Positions 1 to 4,450 of a DNA stretch of 30,664 bases are shown here, piece after piece. This DNA is from a virus. The position numbers and the translations under genes are program-made. The notes under the pieces were generated by a model. The model worked only from the letters and a program-made list of their open reading frames with translations, was not told the origin of the DNA and ran no database searches. Numbering within the stretch: position 1 is the stretch's first letter; each line of letters begins with the position of its first letter. The stretch spans positions 1 through 30,664 of IMG/VR virus record IMGVR_UViG_3300011445_000481; one strand, 5' to 3'.

Positions 1-259
1 CGCCGTCAGACATCGCGCCATCGGCGTGACGGAGACGCCGCGCCGACAGATCGCCGTACAGCGCGCCCGCGTGCTCGATGATCAACGCCTTGAACTGCGC
101 AAGATCGTTGTGCGGATCTGGCAACGGCGCGAGCCAGTGCATCCGCCGCCACGCTTGCACCACATCGGCATCGGTCATCCCTGTCAGGTGCTGGCCATCG
201 TTGAATTCCAGTAGCACGCGCCAAGGCTTGCGTACTGGCACCGGGTAGATTCTGTTCAT
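1..259 (-). CDS. Hypothetical protein, 3' end beyond the window
   Basis: Last visible gene of the leftward operon. It starts with ATG at 259 (MNRIYPVPVRKPWRVLLEF) behind a purine-rich GAGAGAGG ribosome-binding site, 11 bases after the stop of the amidotransferase gene. The frame stays open to the window edge, giving at least 86 residues. The visible part is soluble, with several Trp, Asp and His residues and no recognisable motif, signal peptide or membrane segment. A frame on the same strand at 6-356 overlaps the amidotransferase and has no ribosome-binding site, so I preferred this start. Its position directly after an amidoligase/amidotransferase pair suggests co-expression with that pathway, but no function can be assigned. 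Confidence 0.75.
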   Translation of the reverse strand, partial: MNRIYPVPVRKPWRVLLEFNDGQHLTGMTDADVVQAWRRMHWLAPLPDPHNDLAQFKALIIEHAGALYGDLSARRLRHADGAMSDG

Positions 260-270
260 TCTTGCCTCTC

Positions 271-1305
271 TCACTTGTAAAGTGCGACGCCATCGGCGCC
301 ACATTCCTGGTCGAATAGAGCCATCGCCTCGTCATCGAACGGATCAACCATTTCATCCGCGGGCACGCTTAGCGTGCTCCGCGAGCGGAAAGGGATGACC
401 GTAGTCTTAGCCTTGCCAACCTTGTACGTTTCGATGGCCTTGTCTATCTTCGTAACGGCCGGGTCCAGTTCCGCCGCGCGCTTAGCCTCTAGCCATGTCT
501 GCGTGGCGCTACCCTCGACCGGCTTGAACGTTGTCACCCCCGGCCGCGTTTCTGACACGGTGGCGACGTACTCGCGCACACCGTAGGCCCGCGGAGCTAG
601 CGCGATCTTGCGCTCGTCCACGATCTCACCTCGCACGACCTGTAGGTAGGTCCCCATGCCAACGGTGCGACGGTTGACAATCTTGCAACGGCCTTTCGTC
701 GCAAGTTGGATCGCCGATGTCGTTGACGCCATGATCAGATCGCCGGCCTTAGTCCACGCTAGCTCCATCGGTCGATCACGCAAGCGCGCGAGGTGTAGAA
801 CCTCTGGCGAGTTTGCGTCAAGCCACGCGATCGCCGCGTCGCCTTTCACAAGCTCCAGAAGCTGCGCAGGGTCATCCTCGCCGAACGCGTTCGGACCGTA
901 CGCGAGCAGAGCCGCTAACGCCTCTGAGTCAACCTGGCCGCGACGCTCGCACTCCAGAAGCGCGAATAGCTCATCATCGTTGCTCAGCACGCCGTTATGG
1001 ACCAACGCGATCCCTGGCGCGATCACCGGGTGATTGTTCTCTTCGTCGGTGGGCGAGCCCTGGGTCGCCCATCTGGTGTGAACGATCGCGGTCCTCATCC
1101 ACCGCTGTAGCGGAGCTTGATCAACCGCGTACATCGCGGGTTCATCCCACTTCCAATACTCTGGCCAACCGTGCTCGCCGATCCACGCGAACCCGGTAGC
1201 GTCCCAACCGCGCTCCTGTAGTCCGGTAGCGAGATCACCTAGGACTAGGTCCGCCCTGGTGATGATTGATCCGTCCGCCCGTGATAGGGCGCCTATTCCG
1301 CACAT
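271..1305 (-). CDS. Class II glutamine amidotransferase-like protein
   Basis: 344 residues. The protein begins Met-Cys-Gly-Ile-Gly, so after Met removal Cys2 becomes the N-terminal nucleophile typical of class II (Ntn-type) glutaminase domains, which release ammonia from glutamine. Other family signatures are HTRWAT (about 76-81), NHP (91-93) and HNG (103-105), matching the glutamine-binding and oxyanion-hole motifs of GlmS/PurF/AsnB-type domains. The last 150 residues show no synthetase or sugar-isomerase domain, so the acceptor enzyme must be separate; the amidoligase gene 12 bases upstream is the natural partner. A strong GGAGGG site precedes the ATG. The family assignment is firm. The substrate and the partnership are inferred from adjacency. 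Confidence 0.9.
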   Translation of the reverse strand: MCGIGALSRADGSIITRADLVLGDLATGLQERGWDATGFAWIGEHGWPEYWKWDEPAMYAVDQAPLQRWMRTAIVHTRWATQGSPTDEENNHPVIAPGIALVHNGVLSNDDELFALLECERRGQVDSEALAALLAYGPNAFGEDDPAQLLELVKGDAAIAWLDANSPEVLHLARLRDRPMELAWTKAGDLIMASTTSAIQLATKGRCKIVNRRTVGMGTYLQVVRGEIVDERKIALAPRAYGVREYVATVSETRPGVTTFKPVEGSATQTWLEAKRAAELDPAVTKIDKAIETYKVGKAKTTVIPFRSRSTLSVPADEMVDPFDDEAMALFDQECGADGVALYK

Positions 1306-1317
1306 ATTCCCTCCGTT

Positions 1318-2670
1318 CTAGACCGCGATACCTAGATCGCGCTGTCTGTCTGTCGTTGCGTGGCGTCGGAATGCCACGCTGGTTGCGTCCGTGATCAATT
1401 CGTGGTCGACCAACACGGTGAGCATGTCGTCAACATGATCACTGGTCGGTATCGGCAATTCGCGCCGTGCGTACTCGACTATTGCCTGAGTAACGCGTAC
1501 CCACGGATCGACCTTAGCGTAACTCAGTGTATGGCCTAACCCGCGGAATTCCACTGTGCCATAGGTCATAACCGGTTCAAAGTTGATCGACCAGTAACGA
1601 CCATGAGGCACAAAGCCGCGACCATCGGAACGACGCGGAGTCAGGGATTCCGCCTCCAACCAATCCCACTCATACTGGCCGAGTATTGACGCTCCACACG
1701 TATTCCCACCGCGCCAACGGTGGGCGGGAACGAATGCCATAACCGGACGCTCCCACACGCGTAGAACGCGGACCAGGTGCCGAATCTGCTCGCGCGTGAA
1801 ATCGGTCACGTCATGATGAACGTGCATACCGACGTTATCGGCGGTACTGCCACCGTTGTCTTTGACAGCGTCAAGCGCTATCTTGACCTGCTGTAGTCCG
1901 GTCTCGGTGCGCATCGGAGGTGAGACGAATTCGCCACCCGACACGGTAGAATCTGTCGTCATCTTCCACCAACGGAGCGTGTTGTGGTTGTAACGTTCCA
2001 CGCGCGCTTGCAAACCCTGGTCGCGGCACGCTTGCGCGATCGCTTCTTGCATGTCGTCTACGTAGAGGTCGCAATCGTTAGACCGATTGAATTCGATTTC
2101 AATCCCGAATCGCCGATTGATCAGACCGGGCGCGACGCGTGGCAGCACCATACCGTGCCGTTTGCGCGCGCGGTACGCGGCCCACCGTGCCAGCGAGTAC
2201 CGACCTGCTGTAGTGGGAGGTAGGCCCATCGTCCTGGCTACTTCGTTCCACGTGTAGCCCTGCTGGCGGAGATCGAGCGCGCGATCCTCGTCCTGCTCGC
2301 TTAGTTGACGATGGGAGGTGCGTGGCGTCGTTAACGGCGTGAATCTCTCATCCACGATCCAACTAAACGGCGAAGGGGCCTGCTCAGCGCTCCGCCGGCA
2401 CTCCGCGCAGTGACACGGACCCCACGGCGCTCCCCGCGTGACTGCCACGCGGTGCACGTTCTCGCGGTGGGCCGTCTCGGTGTAGACGTAGCCACGATTC
2501 GCTAGGTCGTGCGCTAGTACGTCTCGACCGGCGATGGCTTCGCAATAATCGACAAAGCGAGCGCCGATAGTGATCGGACTGAGCATCCCGTCGATCGGCT
2601 CGCCCCCGTCCCACGACAGCACGTCGCCGCGGCGGAGATCCGACCAGGCCACATCAGTCAGTCGAGGCAT
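1318..2670 (-). CDS. Putative amidoligase (glutamine synthetase-like fold) with internal HTH-like segment
   Basis: 450 residues. The C-terminal half carries the conserved pattern of the Amidoligase_2 / COOH-NH2 ligase family: RFGIEIEF (188-194, paired acidic residues), TDSTVSGGEFVSPP (239-252), a GMHVHHD histidine cluster (281-287), YWSINFEP (359-366) and TVEFRGLGHTL (372-382). Such enzymes are predicted to join a carboxylate to an amine using ATP. Residues 122-163 (LSEQDEDRALDLRQQGYTWN, then EVARTMGLPP) resemble a helix-turn-helix, and residues 86-91 form a small Cys-rich CHCAEC motif. The N-terminal 120 residues are not recognised. The start overlaps the end of the upstream gene by 13 bases and has a GGGGGTGG site. 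With the downstream glutaminase it may form an amide-modification system for peptide, cell wall, protein or nucleotide; the substrate is unknown. Confidence 0.85.
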   Translation of the reverse strand: MPRLTDVAWSDLRRGDVLSWDGGEPIDGMLSPITIGARFVDYCEAIAGRDVLAHDLANRGYVYTETAHRENVHRVAVTRGAPWGPCHCAECRRSAEQAPSPFSWIVDERFTPLTTPRTSHRQLSEQDEDRALDLRQQGYTWNEVARTMGLPPTTAGRYSLARWAAYRARKRHGMVLPRVAPGLINRRFGIEIEFNRSNDCDLYVDDMQEAIAQACRDQGLQARVERYNHNTLRWWKMTTDSTVSGGEFVSPPMRTETGLQQVKIALDAVKDNGGSTADNVGMHVHHDVTDFTREQIRHLVRVLRVWERPVMAFVPAHRWRGGNTCGASILGQYEWDWLEAESLTPRRSDGRGFVPHGRYWSINFEPVMTYGTVEFRGLGHTLSYAKVDPWVRVTQAIVEYARRELPIPTSDHVDDMLTVLVDHELITDATSVAFRRHATTDRQRDLGIAV

Positions 2671-2834
2671 GACAGCGCCACCCCCGTGTAGTCGGGATTC
2701 GACCAGCGCGATTCGCGCCGTTCATCGATCGTGCGAGAGTCCAGCGTCAAGCGCTGGACCGCGTACGCACCGCGACCCGCGCGCCATTCGGCGAGCGTAA
2801 AAGTGTCGTACGTGGCAAGGGCGTCAATGCTCAT
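2658..2834 (-). CDS. Small hypothetical protein (58 aa)
   Basis: I place the start at ATG 2834 (MSIDALATYDTFTLAEWRAG) because it overlaps the upstream stop codon as ATGA, the junction style of this operon. A longer in-frame start at 2885 would lie deep in the upstream gene. The product is 58 residues, soluble, with no Cys motif apart from one C-terminal Cys and no membrane segment. Its end overlaps the amidoligase start by 13 bases, implying translational coupling. No family is recognised. Confidence 0.65.
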   Translation of the reverse strand: MSIDALATYDTFTLAEWRAGRGAYAVQRLTLDSRTIDERRESRWSNPDYTGVALSCLD

Positions 2835-3031
2835 CGCGTGACTCCGTCGATCCATTGGATCTCCGCGCGTGCCAGGTCGATCCACTGTTGCGCTTCATCA
2901 ACTACCGCTTGAGCAGAGTCGCGCGCCGTTTCCCACTTGGCGACTACCGCTTGAGCAGAGTCGCGCGCCGTTTCCCACTTGGCGACTTGGCGTTCCCAGT
3001 AGGCGCGATCGTCGTTCAGTGACCGACTCAT
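2831..3031 (-). CDS. Small helical protein with internal 14-residue tandem repeat
   Basis: 66 residues, starting MSRSLNDDRAYWERQ. The centre holds two exact copies of a 14-residue unit (VAKWETARDSAQAV) and ends in a Trp/Glu/Ala-rich helix, so a short coiled coil is likely. The repeat is encoded by a perfect 42-bp tandem duplication at 2901-2984. The gene overlaps both neighbours through ATGA junctions, which supports it being real. No function is recognised. Without the extra repeat it would be about 52 residues. Confidence 0.7.
   Translation of the reverse strand: MSRSLNDDRAYWERQVAKWETARDSAQAVVAKWETARDSAQAVVDEAQQWIDLARAEIQWIDGVTR
2901..2984. repeat. Perfect 42-bp tandem duplication inside a small gene
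   Basis: Positions 2901-2942 and 2943-2984 are identical over all 42 bases (both begin ACTACCGCTTGAGCAG and end CCCACTTGGCG). The unit is 14 codons, so it preserves the frame. A third partial copy, ACTTGGCG, follows. The lack of any difference between copies suggests recent slippage or unequal recombination. Confidence 0.95.
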
Positions 3032-3207
3032 CGCGCGCCCTGCAAGATCTCACCCGCGAGTGGGTGGAAATCGGTCACCGTCGCGTGGAAGTCCGACCAA
3101 CGATGCTGATCGATCCATGCCGCTTCAAGGTCGCGCTCCAGACGCTCCGCGGCCGCGCGGTCGTTCTCATCCGCGAGCCATGCCTCAAGGTCATCGAACC
3201 TGCTCAC
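3028..3207 (-). CDS. Small acidic hypothetical protein, GTG start, first gene of leftward operon
   Basis: This 59-residue frame starts with GTG at 3207, seven bases after a canonical GGAGG, and reads (M)SRFDDLEAWLADENDR onward to ...ILQGAR. Its TGA overlaps the ATG of the next gene as ATGA. An ATG-only search for genes would miss it. The product is acidic and helical, rich in Asp/Glu/Ala with two Trp, and has no membrane segment or known motif. It is probably the first gene of the leftward operon, since upstream there is only the noncoding hairpin region. Confidence 0.7.
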   Translation of the reverse strand: MSRFDDLEAWLADENDRAAAERLERDLEAAWIDQHRWSDFHATVTDFHPLAGEILQGAR

Positions 3208-3230
3208 CGTCTCACCTCCGGTCTTGTGCC

Positions 3231-3262
3231 GGTCTCATACCGACACTCACACGGTCTCATAC
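3231..3262. promoter_or_regulatory. Pair of GGTCTCATAC direct repeats upstream of leftward operon
   Basis: Two exact copies of GGTCTCATAC (3231-3240 and 3253-3262) lie 22 bases apart start to start, about two helical turns. They closely resemble the GTCTGATAC half-elements of the sites at 4405, 8741 and 30272, which are about one turn apart. Their location just upstream of the GTG-start gene suggests a regulatory role. Orientation is opposite to that gene, so they may instead drive rightward transcription into the hairpin region or bind a regulator. Confidence 0.45.
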
Positions 3263-3311
3263 GCGGGCGAGACTGTCAAGCGACCGCGCGCGAATAGCGC
3301 GAGAAACGCAA

Positions 3312-3331
3312 GTGAACGTGCACACGTTCAC
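3312..3331. repeat. Palindrome GTGAACGTG-CA-CACGTTCAC
   Basis: A perfect 9-bp inverted repeat around a 2-base centre. The half-site GTGAACG recurs at 3561-3566 within the strongest dyad, so it may be an operator for a dimeric DNA-binding protein rather than an RNA hairpin (a 2-base loop cannot close). Confidence 0.6.
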
Positions 3332-3551
3332 AAGGATCTGAGCTTGCGCGCGCGATGTGAGAAATTTGAAAGATTCGCGCGCGAGCGTGGCGCGCTCGAC
3401 GTGCGCGACGCACGCACGTGCGTCGCTAGGTTGCGTGCGTGCGTCGCACGCTGAGCTAGAAGCTGCGCTTGCTAGCGCAAGCTCCGCTACGCGGCTACCA
3501 TGACGAGAAGCAACCTAAGGTTGCGGATCGTCACTCCGACGGTGGTGCGAG

Positions 3552-3578
3552 AATGTTGAGTGAACGTCACTCAACATT
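3552..3578. repeat. 12-bp perfect dyad with 3-base loop
   Basis: AATGTTGAGTGA pairs perfectly with TCACTCAACATT around ACG. It is AT-richer than its surroundings. An overlapping dyad, TGAACG (3561-3566) with CGTTCA (3581-3586), shares the sequence, so alternative folds or two operator sites are possible. Confidence 0.7.
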
Positions 3579-3640
3579 GAGCGTTCATTGTGTTGGTACA
3601 AACGAACGCACGCGCGCGTGCGAAATTTGTATGACGCGAG

Positions 3641-3666
3641 CGAGCGAGCGAAGCGAGCGAGCGAGC
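3641..3666. repeat. GCGA/GAGC short tandem repeat
   Basis: The segment is a run of GAGC/GCGA tetranucleotides interrupted by one AAGC unit, giving two near-identical halves. Low-complexity repeats of this kind arise by slippage. It lies between two hairpins of the noncoding array. Confidence 0.6.
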
Positions 3667-3713
3667 ATGCAGCGTGCACCACACGCTGCCAAGACAAGAG
3701 AACCAATCTTCTC

Positions 3714-3733
3714 GCAGGGGGTATACCCCCTGC
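3714..3733. repeat. 20-bp perfect palindrome
   Basis: GCAGGGGGTA joins directly to TACCCCCTGC with no spacer, so it is perfectly symmetrical as DNA. It opens the densest, almost contiguous series of hairpins running to 4008. Confidence 0.75.
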
Positions 3734-3778
3734 TCGACTAGCTCAGCACCCCCTAGACCGGGGGTGCTTCAAACCGCG

Positions 3779-3805
3779 CCCTCCCACCTCTAGGAGGTGG
3801 GAGGG
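3779..3805. repeat. 12-bp perfect hairpin with TAG loop
   Basis: CCCTCCCACCTC pairs with GAGGTGGGAGGG around TAG. The descending strand is purine-rich and is followed by AATATTT, which on the plus strand is only a weak T-tract. It could terminate plus-strand transcription, but the same array holds many similar stems without any T-tract. Confidence 0.7.
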
Positions 3806-3985
3806 AATATTTCAGGCACAGCTTTCTGGGTCGATCTCGGTAGAGATCGGCCAGCTCCGGCTGTCGCCTCCGCTGCCCGATGTTGGTGCCCGCCCTTGGG
3901 GGCGGGCGGATGCTCGCCTTGAAGGCGAGCAGGCTTGCTCGGCTTCCTCCGTACGCCTCGGGAGGAATCCTCCTGGCGGAGGATG

Positions 3986-4008
3986 CTCTTTCTTCCGCGA
4001 AGAAAGAG
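3986..4008. repeat. 10-bp perfect hairpin with CGC loop, end of array
   Basis: CTCTTTCTTC pairs with GAAGAAAGAG around CGC. It lies 65 bases past the stop of the minus-strand gene ending at 4073. As a terminator for that gene it would be followed by CATCC on the minus strand, not a T-tract, so this role is doubtful. Confidence 0.65.
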
Positions 4009-4072
4009 GGGGGCCTTCGTAACAATTCTGTCACGGAGGACCCAGAATCACTCCCTAGTACACCCCGAACTC

Positions 4073-4396
4073 TCAGCGGTACACGTCAGCTACGAGCTGG
4101 TAGTCCCTGGCCCCAGGTGAGCCCGTCCTCGTTCGAGGCACCTTCGATCCCTGCTCGCGGGAGATCTTGTACACGGTGTCAGCCTGCTTCCGGGTGACAC
4201 CTCGTCCGATCCCGTCACCGCAGTACTTCACGATCCTGCGGCAGTACTGGTTCTGGCCGGCGTACGCCGCCGCGATCGCGAGCACCTGCTTCCGCTCGGC
4301 CGAGTCCACGTAGTCGTCGCGGACTCTCGGGACCCAGGGCTCGCGCGAAGCAGCCCGTTGACGGGCTGCTTCCTTCTCCCAATCGAACTTGGCCAT
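4073..4396 (-). CDS. Small basic hypothetical protein (107 aa)
   Basis: Starts MAKFDWEKEAARQRAASREP and is rich in Arg, Lys, Gln and Tyr, with two Cys (about 52 and 59) and no membrane segment. The charged, helical composition could suit a nucleic-acid-binding or regulatory protein, but no family is recognised. The start has no convincing ribosome-binding site. A TANNNT-type -10 element (TACACT, minus strand 4410-4405) lies only 8 bases upstream of the ATG, so the mRNA may be leaderless, which is common in actinobacteria. It is transcribed away from the terminase gene. Codons 9-17 include a 10-bp perfect hairpin (4348-4371). Confidence 0.7.
   Translation of the reverse strand: MAKFDWEKEAARQRAASREPWVPRVRDDYVDSAERKQVLAIAAAYAGQNQYCRRIVKYCGDGIGRGVTRKQADTVYKISREQGSKVPRTRTGSPGARDYQLVADVYR
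4348..4371. repeat. 10-bp hairpin with TTGA loop inside coding region
   Basis: AAGCAGCCCG pairs with CGGGCTGCTT around TTGA, within the first 20 codons of the minus-strand gene. On the plus strand it is followed by a pyrimidine-rich TCCTTCTCCC. It resembles the members of the hairpin array to its left and could affect translation, or stop antisense transcription. Confidence 0.55.
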
Positions 4397-4404
4397 AGGT
4401 CTCT

Positions 4405-4429
4405 AGTGTATCACACCAGTATCAGACTC
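4405..4429 (-). promoter_or_regulatory. Paired GTCTGATAC/GTGTGATAC promoter-like element
   Basis: Read on the minus strand it is GAGTCTGATACTGG followed by TGTGATACACT. The second half ends in TGA-TACACT, an extended -10 of the TGN-TANNNT type. The same arrangement occurs at 8741-8765 and 30272-30296, each time directly ahead of a transcription unit. No good -35 hexamer lies 17 bp upstream. The upstream GTCTGATAC may replace it by binding a phage factor. It would serve the small leftward gene. Confidence 0.6.
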
Positions 4430-4443
4430 CACTCGGGGGAGTC
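4425..4443 (+). promoter_or_regulatory. Hairpin overlapping the terminase ribosome-binding site
   Basis: GACTCC (4425-4430) pairs with GGAGTC (4438-4443), and the loop plus the descending arm contain the GGGGGAG that is the only ribosome-binding sequence for the ATG at 4451. If transcribed, it could limit terminase translation. Confidence 0.4.
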
Positions 4444-4450
4444 TTACGAG

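Larger units (their letters stand above)
3290..4020. other. Noncoding hairpin/palindrome array
   Basis: No frame in this stretch has a plausible ribosome-binding site or protein-like composition. At least 18 perfect inverted repeats were read by eye: 3312-3331, 3372-3388, 3405-3426, 3433-3451, 3467-3482, 3510-3524, 3552-3578, 3608-3621, 3669-3689, 3714-3733, 3745-3768, 3779-3805, 3832-3849, 3888-3907, 3911-3931, 3944-3967, 3967-3984 and 3986-4008. Stems are 6-12 bp and most loops are 0-7 bases. Sequences differ between hairpins, so this is not a repeat family. From 3714 on they sit almost end to end. None has a clear T-tract as a bacterial terminator would. A long structured RNA, an origin or packaging region, or a multi-operator control region are all possible. 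Confidence 0.7.

Noticed and set aside
3779-4008. Series of Rho-independent terminators
   Set aside because: The stems are strong but none except perhaps 3779-3805 is followed by a run of T on either strand.
3290-4020. CRISPR array
   Set aside because: There is no repeated unit with regular unique spacers; each hairpin has a different sequence.
3469-4197. Several open frames on both strands in the hairpin region
   Set aside because: They read through palindromes with low-complexity, Arg/Ser/Pro-rich translations, lack ribosome-binding sites and overlap one another.
4358-4450. Longer start for the terminase frame at 4358
   Set aside because: It would overlap the divergent gene start and the promoter-like site and has no ribosome-binding site; ATG 4451 has one.
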